Of a stretch of DNA of 64,000 nt, positions 1-7,942 are shown piece by piece. Position numbers and translations under genes: made by a program. The DNA lies in the NCBI RefSeq assembly GCF_030160115.1, contig NZ_BSNS01000015.1, forward strand, positions 1 to 64,000, read 5' to 3'. Origin of the DNA: Devosia nitrariae. Its GTDB lineage: Bacteria; Pseudomonadota; Alphaproteobacteria; Rhizobiales; Devosiaceae. Within the stretch, counting starts at the first letter, position 1; each line of letters opens with the position of its first letter. The notes under the pieces were generated by a model. That model was not told the origin of the DNA. It saw only the letters and a program-made list of their open reading frames with translations, and searched no databases.

Positions 1-215
1 CTATACCGAACCCGTTCTGCATCGCCGGCGCCGGGAGGCGAAGGCGCGCATGCAGATAGCACCTGCGCCAGATCGTCCCTCAGGTCGCCGGCCCGCGTCA
101 GGGAGTTCGCCGTCAGCTTGTGCATCCCGTACTTGGAAATGATCGCGGAGACATCGGCAGGCGAATAGGTGGCCAGAAGCGCCTTACCCATGCCGGAGTT
201 CACCATGGGGGTGCT
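1..215 (-). pseudogene. IclR-family regulator fragment
   Basis: Reading down the - strand from about 206, the translation contains NSGMGKALLATYSPADVSAI and then a KLTANSLT stretch. This is the segment of the IclR effector-binding domain that follows the ligand-pocket entrance. The typical continuation (a GYAVDDEE-like stretch and RCIAAPVFD) is not found in the same frame before the window edge, and no winged-helix domain is visible upstream. It is therefore a fragment, probably decayed; the window edge prevents a firm statement about its 3' end. It differs in sequence from the second IclR remnant at 4196-4780, so it is a different family member and not simply its duplicate. Confidence 0.5.
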
Positions 216-407
216 TCCTCCTCTCCCGCGGGCGAAAGTGCTCTTTCGTAAGCGGCTTTCCAAGCAAATCGGGAAGTGAATTCCGCGATGCGGAAATGCC
301 TGAAGAGGTGATCGCCAATTGACGGGCGGTTGGGTAGCGAAAATGATGAACGCGCCCCCTCGCGCGCACCCGTTTAGCCGACATGTGATCGATTATAGGA
401 TTTGGTG

Positions 408-836
408 ATGAAGACTGTTCGTGAACTCGACCTCAATGACGCCATTCGTCTCATCGAAGGCGCTCAAGCGCATGCAATACGCATCGGTGTGCCGATGTGC
501 ATTGCCGTCACCGATTCTGCCGGCAACCTCCTGGCTTTCCGGCGCATGGACGGCGGAAAGATCACCAGCATCACCATCGCGATCGACAAGGCGTTCACCG
601 CCGCCGCTGCGCGAAAGGCGACCCACGACTATGGAGAGGCCAGCCAGCCGGGGAGGCCCGCCTATGGTATCAACACAGCGATTGGCGGCAGGTTGATGGT
701 GGTCGCCGGTGGTTTGCCCGTCAGCGTCGATGGCGAGGTCGTCGGGGCAGTGGGGGTGAGTTCGGGAACCCCTGGCGAGGACCGGGAGGTCGCTCAGGCG
801 GCGCTCGATCACTTCGCGGTCGCGGCTGCAGCGTAG
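408..836 (+). CDS. GlcG/HbpS family heme-binding-like protein
   Basis: A 142-residue protein of the GlcG/HbpS (DUF336) family. Visible family signatures are AVTDSAGNLLAFRRMDG near residue 37, SITIAIDKAFTAAA near 60, and the C-terminal VVGAVGVSSGTPGEDREVAQAA. Members are small alpha/beta proteins, some binding haem or a cofactor degradation product; many lie in glycolate or sugar-acid catabolic clusters, and the actual role here is unknown. ATG at 408 is preferred over TTG at 402 and GTG at 405 because a TAGGA motif lies about seven bases upstream. It ends just before a strong hairpin. It is the only intact member of a duplicated block; the second copy (2745-2965) is broken. Confidence 0.85.
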   Translation: MKTVRELDLNDAIRLIEGAQAHAIRIGVPMCIAVTDSAGNLLAFRRMDGGKITSITIAIDKAFTAAAARKATHDYGEASQPGRPAYGINTAIGGRLMVVAGGLPVSVDGEVVGAVGVSSGTPGEDREVAQAALDHFAVAAAA

Positions 837-1123
837 CCGCCGCACCCGCAGGCTCATCCTTTCCTGAATTCACCTCGCCTGCCAACTCGCAGGCGAGGTG
901 AATGCTGGCCACTCGGCCTCCTCAGCCGATCACCACGACCTCGTGATCGAGGATGGTGTCGACGGTAAAGACCAGCGCGGAGCCGTCGCGCCGGGTCGGT
1001 ATGCTGACGCCGGCGACTCGCAGATCGACCTTGTCGGCGCTGCTCTTGACGTTCAGCCGCACTTCGACCGGACCGACCGGCATGAGGTCGTATTGGCGAC
1101 CGGGGATGAGGGACAGCAACAGG
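575..1123. repeat. Duplicated block, copy 1
   Basis: This stretch (3' two-thirds of the GlcG gene, the hairpin, and the glycosidase C-terminal fragment on the opposite strand) is recognisably repeated at 2749-3280 in the same order and orientation. Similarity stops abruptly after the shared GACAGCAACAGG motif near 1113-1124. The copies have diverged by many substitutions and small indels, so the duplication is not recent. Confidence 0.7.
868..903. terminator. Bidirectional hairpin terminator
   Basis: TTCACCTCGCCTGC (869-882) and its exact complement (889-902) form a 14-bp stem with a six-base loop, extended by one A-T pair. It lies between two convergent reading frames (GlcG and the glycosidase fragment), as expected for a shared terminator. 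A mutated version of the same hairpin is present in the second block around 3026-3060. Confidence 0.75.
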
Positions 1124-1125
1124 GC
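922..1125 (-). pseudogene. Glycoside-hydrolase-like C-terminal fragment
   Basis: The last 68 or so residues, ending in a DHEVVVIG C-terminus, match almost residue for residue the C-terminal end of the larger broken glycosidase-like gene at 3080-4199 (PGRQYDL.PVGPVEVRLN, STRRDGSALVFT-type segment). Nothing of the catalytic part remains upstream; the sequence changes to an unrelated enolase remnant on the other strand near 1159. It is a truncated relic from the block duplication. Confidence 0.7.
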
Positions 1126-1158
1126 GAATGATGTCAATTACAGCTGGGAGCTGGAGCA

Positions 1159-1425
1159 GGCGCCATAGCCGAGGAGGACTACTGGGTCGAGGAGCCAAAC
1201 TGGCCGCGATAACCGTAGTGCCATGACGCGCGTCGCAAAGTTCGCCCAGAAGGCGCCGCCGGGGAGAATGCGGTCAGTACCGCCAATCTCCTCGACATGG
1301 TCGTGGACCCCGCTTTCGCCTATGTGCGGCCTAGCGTCGCCAAGATCGGCGGTATCAGCGAGGTGCTGCACCTGCTCGACGCCACGCTCTTCTCTATCTC
1401 GACCTTTTCGCTGAGGTGGTGTCGT
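1159..1425 (+). pseudogene. Enolase-superfamily dehydratase remnant
   Basis: One reading frame starting at 1159 gives EEDYWVEEPNWPR, then two in-frame stop codons (TAA, TAG around 1210-1218), then GAAGENAVSTANLLD and AYVRPSVAKIGGISEVLHLL. These are the C-terminal barrel motifs of mandelate racemase/muconate lactonizing-type sugar-acid dehydratases: the W(I/V)EEP strand, the AGEN strand carrying a metal-ligand Glu, and the QPDxAKxGGIxE strand. The N-terminal capping domain and the end of the barrel are missing. The substrate cannot be stated. The preserved frame around the stops argues for relatively gentle decay of a former acidic-sugar catabolic gene. Confidence 0.65.
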
Positions 1426-1516
1426 GAAGGCCGTCATGAGCATGACATTGTTTCAAGCCGACGGTGTGGCCACCGGTCGTCATTCACGGTGCTTTAGACA
1501 TTGGGGCGCTGGTTGA

Positions 1517-1960
1517 TCACGCCAGCATCACAGGCTCCGCTTCCAACCCCACATACAACTCGTGCCGCCCTTCCTGCAATCCCGGCTGATAGCCGATGTC
1601 GAGCTTGAAGTCGGTGTGTAACCCAATGCGCCGTGCTTCGTTCTCCAAAGTGAGAAAAGTTTGCGCAATGTTGGCGAGCGGCCCATCGTGGACGGCGTAA
1701 AGATAATGGCGCGGCGGAATCACGACGCGCGTAAAGCCAGGCAGTACTGCAGCGTCTGCGGTGGCCAGATATCCGACAAGCTCACTATAGACGCCGGCCG
1801 TGAAGGCAAGGGATACTTCGACAAAACTATCAGCTCCGGTGTCGGTATCGAAGAGGCGCTTCCATGCGGCAGGAACCTCGCGTGGCAACGCTTGCCATGT
1901 GCCCTCGACCAAGATCCCGATGGCGATCAGCTCGGGAAGAGCAACTGTTTCAACCCTCAT
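1517..1960 (-). CDS. GyrI-like effector-binding domain protein (downstream)
   Basis: A 147-residue protein that resembles the GyrI-like small-molecule binding domain (family also found as the C-terminal half of AraC/MerR regulators such as BmrR). The supporting features are a strand-rich start (RVETVALPELIAIGILVEG), the central FTRVVIPPRHYLYAVHDGPL segment, and the end DIGYQPGLQEGRHELYVGLE. No DNA-binding domain is present. The ATG at 1960 is chosen because it overlaps the stop codon of the upstream gene as ATGA, implying translational coupling. The open frame extends further upstream in the same register, but that part overlaps the upstream gene and is low-complexity. The pair probably binds small hydrophobic or cationic ligands; the role is unknown. 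Confidence 0.75.
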   Translation of the reverse strand: MRVETVALPELIAIGILVEGTWQALPREVPAAWKRLFDTDTGADSFVEVSLAFTAGVYSELVGYLATADAAVLPGFTRVVIPPRHYLYAVHDGPLANIAQTFLTLENEARRIGLHTDFKLDIGYQPGLQEGRHELYVGLEAEPVMLA

Positions 1961-2451
1961 GCCGTGGTCACCTTCACCGGGAGATTGATCCCGATCTCTG
2001 TGTCCTCCTCTTCCAACCTCCTTGGATCCTTCCAGTATTCGAAGTCGAAGGGACACGGCCCACTCCGCTGATTCTTCGCAAGCCAAGCATGCATCGCATC
2101 ATAGCTCGCCCCGATATGCTTCATCGGCCCGACGTGCAGGAACCTGAGATAAGCACCCGCAGGGATTGTATGGGTTGTCATACCCACAGGCAATTTGCCA
2201 ACCTTGGCGACTTCGCTGCCGATTACCTGCGTGAACGGCGTGTCCGGCGTCCAAGGAACGGGGTCGTAGACTTGAACAAGGTACATTCCACCGTCGACCC
2301 GGTTCGCTATTTCGAACTCCCTTCGCGTGAGCTCCTCACGAAGCTTGTTGCCAAGGTTGTTCTCGATGATCTCATTGAGACTCGCTCGAATCGACAGGCC
2401 AACAATGTGCCTCGCCGGTTGTTGAATGTCCTGTACGTCGTCAGATAGCAT
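1957..2451 (-). CDS. GyrI-like effector-binding domain protein (upstream)
   Basis: A 164-residue protein with the layout of a stand-alone GyrI-like (SHS2-duplication) domain: RHIVGLSIRASLNE near residue 14, PFTQVIGSEVAKVGKLPVGM near 73, HTIPAGAYLRFLHVGPMKHI near 93, and the terminal FDFEYWKDPRR..TEIGINLPVK. That ending, a 'dfE.Y' with 'ieI.iPV', is the family hallmark. The ATG at 2451 has a good AAGGAG about nine bases upstream. Its stop overlaps the start of the next gene (ATGA). The two genes are intact although everything around them is decayed. Confidence 0.8.
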   Translation of the reverse strand: MLSDDVQDIQQPARHIVGLSIRASLNEIIENNLGNKLREELTRREFEIANRVDGGMYLVQVYDPVPWTPDTPFTQVIGSEVAKVGKLPVGMTTHTIPAGAYLRFLHVGPMKHIGASYDAMHAWLAKNQRSGPCPFDFEYWKDPRRLEEEDTEIGINLPVKVTTA

Positions 2452-2744
2452 CCTTCACGCTCCTTACAAGCGAACACTTTCCCGGCTCTAACTGACCCCG
2501 TTACGCCCATGGGCGCTAACAAAAGGGCCGAGCAGAATGGCGACTCCTCCCCCTGTCTCGCATTGCGGTGGGCGCGATAAGGATACGAGGCGGTGCGCCT
2601 CCGGCCGTCTAGGTGTCGGGCAAACCTTCGCCATTCTGTTCGCTAGCGCTAACATTTGACGTTGTCAAACGCGGTAAAGCCCTGCAAAATGCAGGCTACA
2701 ACCGCACCAGAAGCGGCTCGAACACTGCTGAACCTAACTTCAGC
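2452..2744. other. Intergenic, no gene recognised
   Basis: About 290 bases hold the ribosome binding site of the GyrI-like gene on the - strand and otherwise no reading frame with recognisable protein similarity. Base composition is lower in GC and less codon-biased than the flanks. The GlcG-like similarity starts at its right end. Confidence 0.5.
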
Positions 2745-2965
2745 TCCCCCGTCACCATCGCGATTGGCAAGGCGTTGACAGCCGCTGCTCGAGCGGCGAC
2801 GCATAAGTGTGCAGAGGCCAGCCCGGCAGGCCGATCTATGACATCAATGCCGCGATTAGCAGCAGGCTGATGGTCAAGCGGAGTTGACTCGGGCGCCCGC
2901 GCGGGAACGCAAGGTCGCTCAGGTGGCGCTGAATCCTCTTGTGGCCGCTGCCTCGGCGGCGTAGC
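2745..2965 (+). pseudogene. Degraded GlcG/HbpS copy
   Basis: The sequence aligns to the intact GlcG gene (about 575-836): VTIAIGKALTAAA, then THKCAEASPAGR, then a frameshifted IN(A)AI(S/G)(S/G)RLM region and a final AAASAA-like end followed by TAG. The N-terminal third is absent, the frame changes more than once, and the central glycine-rich region is deleted. It is a broken duplicate. Confidence 0.7.
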
Positions 2966-3280
2966 GGTGGCGCACCGAACGCTCATCCCTTACTGAGCGC
3001 ACCGCTATGCTTGCAGAGCTCTCGTTCACCTCGCCTGCGCGTCTACAGGCAAGGTGATCTCGCGGCCTTCTCGGTCGACTCAGCCAATCACGGCGACTTC
3101 GTGATCGAGGACGGTGTCGATGGTAAAGACCAGCGCGGAGCCGTCGCGCCGGGTCGGTATGCTGACGCCGGCGACTCGCAGATCGACCTTGTCGGCGCTG
3201 CTCTCGATGTTCAGCCGTACTTCGACTGGGCCGACCGGCACGAGGTCGTATTGGCGCCCGGGGACACGGGACAGCAACAG
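2749..3280. repeat. Duplicated block, copy 2
   Basis: Second copy of the block at 575-1123, with the same order: GlcG 3' part, degenerate hairpin, and the C-terminal part of the glycosidase-like gene on the - strand. Here the glycosidase similarity continues far beyond the block end, so copy 2 retains the ancestral glycosidase junction while copy 1 has lost it. Confidence 0.65.
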
Positions 3281-4199
3281 GCGGTTGTTGAGGTGGAGCA
3301 CGTGGCGGTCATCCTGGCGGTAAAGGTCGACGGTGATGACGCCATGGCCGCCCGAAAGGCTGACCTTGCCTGTAGTGCCCAGACCATGTCGGACAGCGTT
3401 GGCGATCAGCAGGGCATGTTCCGGGTTTTCGTCGCGTGCAAAACAACGGTCGAGATCGGCCGCGAACCAGATCAAGGTGCCACCCGCTGGATGCCTGCGC
3501 ACTGTAAGCGCAGCAATGTCGCTGCGAGGCTCGCGCATCCACGAGGTCTCGGGCCGCCTTGCTCGACAAATCTCGTCACATCCGCAATCTGTTCGTCGCT
3601 GAGGGCCCCGATATTGGGCAGGACGATCACGCTCAGGCGATCGCGTGCCGTGCCGATGCTGTCGGCGTGCAAGGGGACGTGATGGCGTGCCGATCGAGAG
3701 CTTTGATGACGCAGCGATAGGGCGCCATGGTCTTCTCGGCTGCGTCCGCGCGGCCGAAGAAGTCATGATTCTGCTGCGACCAGACAACGCCCACATCCGC
3801 ACGGATCTCGCGATTGACCAGCACGTCCTGGTTGGCATCGTGCCAGCGGAAAATCGGTTCGGCCGTGCGGTACTGGCGCCGATCCTCATGGCTGGAGCCG
3901 ATATGGTGCCACCATGGCTGGATACCTCCGGCAAAGCCGGCCGTGGCCCAGACGCGCACTTCCGGCACCGGCATGCTGGAGAGCCGGAAGACGGGTGAGC
4001 CCAGCTGGTATTGCGGCGTCGATTCCGGAATGAGCTTGTCCCAGCCGGCGATCTCGTGCAGGCGCTTGCCCGCTTCCATATTTTGTTCGAACCCGTCATA
4101 GGCATTGCGCCGCTGGTGGTCGAGCATGACGATGGGCGTCTGGGTGAGGATGCCTTTCAGGTCGACGAACCGCCGGGAATTGTAGAGCAGCTCTGTTGA
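3080..4199 (-). pseudogene. Glycoside hydrolase, beta-galactosidase trimerisation-type, frameshifted
   Basis: Protein similarity is continuous on the - strand but split over three frames. From 4199 to about 3670 it reads YNSRRFVDLKG, PVFRLSSMPVPEVRVW, QPWWHHIGSSHEDRRQYRTA, PIFRWHDANQDVLVNRE and ADVGVVWSQQNHDFFGR. About 3670-3560 gives a LSVIVLPNIGALSDEQIADV stretch. About 3540-3080 gives FAADLDRCFARDENPEHALL and the C-terminal jelly-roll. This pattern fits family-42-like or related glycosidases of the type with a beta-galactosidase trimerisation (class-I GATase-like) domain. The catalytic N-terminal half is missing; the 5' end is cut at about 4199 where an IclR remnant begins divergently. It is a pseudogene with at least two frameshifts. 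Confidence 0.65.
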
Positions 4200-4780
4200 C
4201 GACGCTCGAGGCGCGTGAGTTCGTGCACTTCTCTCCCGGCGACAATCACTGGCACGTGGGTCTGGGCGCCTTCGCAGTCGGAACCGCCTTCGAGCGCGAT
4301 CGCCACTTCGTGTCGACCGCCTTGCCTTCCCTGCGTCGACTGCGCGACGTGACTAAGGGTCGTGAGATCTGCCGCTCGGTCGCACGCGTCGGCGGCCGGG
4401 TGCCGATCACCACCTCTGGAATGGGTAAAGCTATACTATCGTCCTACTCTCTGGCCGAGATCAGTGACGTACTGCGCCGACGGGGCTTGCGCCGGTTGAC
4501 GCCGAACACACTTGCGACACGTGAAGCGCTTGTGCAAAACCTTATACAGATCGAGAGTGTGGGCTATTCAGTAGACGACCAGGAGAACAGCCCAGACGTA
4601 CGCTGCATTGCCGCTCCGGTATATGACGGTCGGTCCGAGATCCTCTGCGCCATCTCCGTCTCGGGGGTGCCCTCGCGCATTACGCCCGATTGTGTACCCG
4701 TCATTGGGCGGACGGTAGCCAGAATCGCTGGCGAACTGTCTGACCTGATGCGGGGACAGGGCGCGCCGCTCCAACTGTAA
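4196..4780 (+). pseudogene. Truncated IclR-family regulator
   Basis: The 194 codons cover the IclR effector-binding domain: FVHFSPGDNHWHVGLGAFAV at the domain entry, TTSGMGKAILSSYSLAEISD, the GYSVDDQENSPDVRCIAAPV segment and the closing helix ARIAGELSDLMR. The N-terminal winged-helix domain of about 50 residues is absent and the region between LPSLRRL and RVPITTSG is some 20 residues shorter than in intact members. The start of similarity coincides with the truncated 5' end of the glycosidase remnant on the other strand. Without a DNA-binding domain it cannot act as a normal repressor; I treat it as a pseudogene although the frame is open. Confidence 0.65.
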
Positions 4781-4783
4781 CTA

Positions 4784-6415
4784 CTACGCCTTAGATGTCG
4801 CAGTCCTAGGCGGGCGTTGCAGCCTTGCCAGTACCAGCTCGTTGCCGCCGACTTCCATCGCCGGAATGCGTGAGATCTGCTCGAACAGAGCCTGCGCCGG
4901 TTGATCGCCGTAGTCCTCGGCGTCGTTGTGTGGCGAATGGCCCTGAATGTAATCTCGTGCTCCGGGATCCAGCTGGTATAGGCGCGCGAGCGTCTTAAAG
5001 CGATGCCGCCACCCGTGAGACGGTTGAAGTTCTTGGTCCGCCAAACCAAGTCCACGAACCCAACGCCCAATGTTTTCCGCTGTTTTCTTGTGCATTAGGG
5101 GAGAGCCAGCTCGGCTGCGGCGGCGACCGGGGTCAGTGAAGATATAGCCTTCCGGTAGCTTGCGGACGACATCTACAAATCCTTGAGCGATCAGGTGAGG
5201 ATGCAGTGGCACTCGCCGCGCCTTGTTGTCCTTGAGCCTGCCGGCAGAAGGCTTGACGAGTAGGATCCATACACCCTCCTCCTGCACGAGGTCTTGTTTG
5301 CGCAATTGGGCCATCTCTCCGATCCGGGCACCCGAGTAGTAACACAGCCAAGGTAGCCAGCGACGGGCTCGGTGTTGGTCTGGCGGCAGCAACGGGCCAA
5401 AATCGCCCAACGTGGCACGCAGAATGATTAGCGCCTCTTCATTGGTGTGTCCGCGTTCAACTCGATCGCGCGTCCGGCGCTTTACCCTGACCGAGATGCC
5501 CTGTAGCGGATTGCGTTCGATTTTCTTGTTCTCGATTGCATAGTTGGCCAGATTGCGCAAAGCGGCGAGATAGGCGTACTGCACCGTGCGCGCCGAGAGT
5601 CCCCGAGCGATCAACTCGTTCTTCCAACCCACGCACCACTCGGGCGTTATCGTGCGAATGTCGGCGTGCGTGGCAGCCACCTGGGCAATGATGGGGCGAT
5701 GACGCTTGATGGTCGCGGGAGAGAATTCGCGCTCCCCCGCCATCTCGTCGAACAGCTTTAGCAAATCGGTTCTGGAGGACTCGGAAACGGGGGCCGAGTT
5801 GTTCAACGGCCGGGGAGGGACCCAAGGCGGGAATCTCGCGGACACTGGATCGGGTGAATAGTCACCCTCCAGGAATCGTACGACTTGGTTGCTGGCCTCG
5901 GAAAGCGCCTGATTGACGTGCGGCATAGCCTTGGCGAGACTGTCCTTGGTAGCAGTAAGACCTTGCTTGGCCAGGAATTTCCGCACCTTTGCGCGATGCG
6001 GGTTCTGGAGACGAGCAAGCATTCGGTCGGTGACTTCTTTCCTGCCAGCGACGATGATGCTTGTGCCGCGGTGGCCAGCGGCCAGCGAATTGTTGAGCGC
6101 CTGCGCAACGACCCGCCAGCGTTCTCCGGGCTCTTCCCTGAATCGCTCGACATGTTCGGCGTAGAGGGCCCCAGCGAGCGCGACGCAATCCTTGTGCGAC
6201 AACTCGACCATACCGGCCCTGAGGCTGGCGAAGTTACGCTCCCACAGTAGGTGGAGCTCTGCATTTCTGATGCGGGCAAGCGCCGGATCCTTTCCGAGGC
6301 TCACCTTGATCTCGCGCTTTCCAAGAATTGGCCGCAGATCCTTCGGTACGGCTTTCCTGAACCTGATGACGCCCGACTTTCCGTGTCGAACCGGCTGTGC
6401 CATGGATAGTCTCAC
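4784..6415 (-). CDS. Tyrosine recombinase (island integrase)
   Basis: A 543-residue site-specific integrase. The N-terminal 45 residues (KSGVIRFRKAVPKDLRPILG) match the DUF6538-type arm domain of alphaproteobacterial integrases. A SAM-like core-binding domain is near residues 210-310. The catalytic domain carries ARIGEMAQLRKQDL (first Arg), SHGWRHRFKT (His-x-x-Arg), GHSPHNDAEDYGD (His and nucleophilic Tyr). The set looks complete. A GTG start at 6415 has an AGAAGGG motif about eight bases upstream; ATG at 6403 is an alternative. The gene begins about 85 bases from the 3' end of tRNA-Ser, the classic position for an enzyme using that tRNA as attB. Confidence 0.9.
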   Translation of the reverse strand: MRLSMAQPVRHGKSGVIRFRKAVPKDLRPILGKREIKVSLGKDPALARIRNAELHLLWERNFASLRAGMVELSHKDCVALAGALYAEHVERFREEPGERWRVVAQALNNSLAAGHRGTSIIVAGRKEVTDRMLARLQNPHRAKVRKFLAKQGLTATKDSLAKAMPHVNQALSEASNQVVRFLEGDYSPDPVSARFPPWVPPRPLNNSAPVSESSRTDLLKLFDEMAGEREFSPATIKRHRPIIAQVAATHADIRTITPEWCVGWKNELIARGLSARTVQYAYLAALRNLANYAIENKKIERNPLQGISVRVKRRTRDRVERGHTNEEALIILRATLGDFGPLLPPDQHRARRWLPWLCYYSGARIGEMAQLRKQDLVQEEGVWILLVKPSAGRLKDNKARRVPLHPHLIAQGFVDVVRKLPEGYIFTDPGRRRSRAGSPLMHKKTAENIGRWVRGLGLADQELQPSHGWRHRFKTLARLYQLDPGARDYIQGHSPHNDAEDYGDQPAQALFEQISRIPAMEVGGNELVLARLQRPPRTATSKA

Positions 6416-6501
6416 TGTACCACCCTTCTGTACCAGTTGGGCGTTACCAAAGTCCTGACAATCCTGGGCTTTCAGCGCTTACAACACCTTACGAGGTGAA
6501 G

Positions 6502-6591
6502 TGGCGGAGAGAGAGGGATTCGAACCCTCGAGACGGTTACCCGCCTACACACTTTCCAGGCGTGCGCCTTCGACCACTCGGCCATCTCTCC
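6502..6591 (-). tRNA. tRNA-Ser (anticodon GGA)
   Basis: The - strand folds as a class II tRNA of 90 bases with encoded CCA. The acceptor GGAGAGA pairs with TCTCTCC, followed by discriminator G and CCA. The anticodon loop is CTGGAAA, giving GGA (Ser, UCC/UCU codons). A long variable arm (AGGCGGGTAACCGTCT region) follows, and the T arm is GAGGG-TTCGAAT-CCCTC. Its 3' end points toward the integrase, so the gene is the likely integration site. No second copy of the tRNA 3' end was seen in 1-6500, so the far end of the element should lie beyond the left edge. Confidence 0.97.
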
Positions 6592-6824
6592 GCAGCGCGC
6601 GCCAACCGTGGGTCTGGTCGGATGCCGTATTGAGGCAGCGCAAGCGGGGCGCAATATAGTCAGGAAAGTTCGCTGCGCAAGGGGATCACGCCTGCGCCAT
6701 CCGTATTGTTTCGCAGCCTGCCCGATCCCATCTTGTTTGCGCTGGCATAAGCATGGCAGAATCGCAGGCAATGGTGACCGGCAGGATGGGCCGGCAGCGG
6801 TCAGTGGCCGCGAGAGGAAACGCG

Positions 6825-7148
6825 ATGCGGCTTGTCTTGCGGGTGTTGGGAACCTGGCTTATCGGCCTGGCGGTGGTGTTGATCGTCGTCGATGGCACCA
6901 AGTCGCTGGGCGCCAATGCGCTCTTTCTCACGTCCTTGGGCGAGGTCTGGCGCACCGTCAATGCGGCGAGCCTCGAAACCGTCGCGGCATTCTTCGAGAC
7001 GCGGCTGTTCGCCGATCTCCTGGGCGCCGTCTTTGCCGCGCTGCTCACCTATCCGGCCTTTGCGGTGGTCGGCGTTCCGGGCATTGTCCTGGCGCTGATG
7101 GGCCGCAGGCCGCGCCAGCATCAGTTCGTCGAGACCGAGCGGATCTAG
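6825..7148 (+). CDS. Small membrane protein, unknown function
   Basis: A 107-residue protein with two strongly hydrophobic segments (about residues 5-25, VLGTWLIGLAVVLIVVDGT, and about 72-98, LLGAVFAALLTYPAFAVVGV), separated by a loop that includes a VWRTVNAASLETVAAFFE helix. It ends in a basic and acidic tail (RRPRQHQFVETERI). The ATG at 6825 is chosen because AGAGG lies seven to eight bases upstream and a membrane segment follows at once. It follows tRNA-Ser on the opposite strand. Its TAG stop lies inside the CTAG end of a RIME-like repeat. I do not recognise a named family. Confidence 0.7.
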   Translation: MRLVLRVLGTWLIGLAVVLIVVDGTKSLGANALFLTSLGEVWRTVNAASLETVAAFFETRLFADLLGAVFAALLTYPAFAVVGVPGIVLALMGRRPRQHQFVETERI

Positions 7149-7250
7149 AGCGGGATGCAAAAAAGTGGATACCGGTTTTTTGCAAGAATCCCGCGACAAA
7201 GAGACAATAGAGTGCGCGATTTGATCCAATCAAATCGCATCGCGCCCTAG
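7145..7250. repeat. RIME-like intergenic repeat, copy a
   Basis: Starts and ends with CTAG. It contains the AAAAGTGGATACCGGTTTTT-type inverted repeat, a GGGAT...ATCCC outer pairing, and a second palindrome GCGATTTGAT-CC-AATCAAATCGC. This architecture is the rhizobial intergenic mosaic element found across Hyphomicrobiales. Confidence 0.8.
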
Positions 7251-7273
7251 CGGTCCGGCACCGACGTGAAAGG

Positions 7274-7942
7274 ATGTTCGAGGTGCTGTTCAAGACCAAG
7301 CCGATGACGATTCCGACGCCCGAGGAGGCTCTGCCCGGCCGCTCGCAGCAAATGCCGGTCGCCGAGCATCATGTCGTCAACGGACGCCCGCTGAAGGGTC
7401 CGTACCCCGAGGGTAGCGAGATCATCTATTTCGGGCTCGGCTGCTTCTGGGGCGCCGAGCGGCTGTTCTGGCAGCTGCCGGGGGTCTATGTCACTGCCGT
7501 CGGCTATCAGGGCGGGGCGACGCCCAACCCGACCTATGAGGAGGTCTGTTCGGGCCGCACCGGCCACACCGAAGCGGTGATGGTGGTCTATGATCCTGCC
7601 GAGATCGCACTCGACACCCTGTTGAAGACGTTCTGGGAAGAGCACGACCCGACCCAGGGCATGCGCCAGGGCAACGACGTCGGCACGCAATACCGCTCGG
7701 CGACCTATACCACCGCGCCCGCCCAGGCAGCAGTGGTCGAGGAAAGCCGGGCACGCTATGCGGCGGCACTCAAGGCTCGCGGGCTCGGTTCCATCACCAC
7801 CGAGATCGCGCCGGCCAAGCCCTTCTACTTCGCCGAGACCTACCACCAGCAATACCTGGCCAAGAACCCCGCCGGCTATTGCGGGCTGCAGGGCACGGGC
7901 GTCTCCTGCCCCATCGGCACCGGCGTGGCAGCGGCTTCGTGA
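7274..7942 (+). CDS. msrA: Peptide methionine sulfoxide reductase MsrA
   Basis: A 222-residue MsrA, repairing methionine-S-sulfoxide in oxidised proteins with thioredoxin as reductant. The catalytic motif [11 protein letters not shown] is at about residues 55-65, followed by [18 protein letters not shown] and FWEEHDPTQ(G), all diagnostic. The C-terminal region [13 protein letters not shown] supplies the resolving cysteines. About 40 residues precede the core, as in many proteobacterial MsrA. The stop overlaps the GTG start of the next gene (GTGA), so the two are coupled. Confidence 0.95.
   Translation: MFEVLFKTKPMTIPTPEEALPGRSQQMPVAEHHVVNGRPLKGPYPEGSEIIYFGLGCFWGAERLFWQLPGVYVTAVGYQGGATPNPTYEEVCSGRTGHTEAVMVVYDPAEIALDTLLKTFWEEHDPTQGMRQGNDVGTQYRSATYTTAPAQAAVVEESRARYAAALKARGLGSITTEIAPAKPFYFAETYHQQYLAKNPAGYCGLQGTGVSCPIGTGVAAAS

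Noticed and set aside
1..6500. Second attachment site for the integrase
   Set aside because: No repeat of the tRNA-Ser 3' end was seen inside the window; the far end must be outside.
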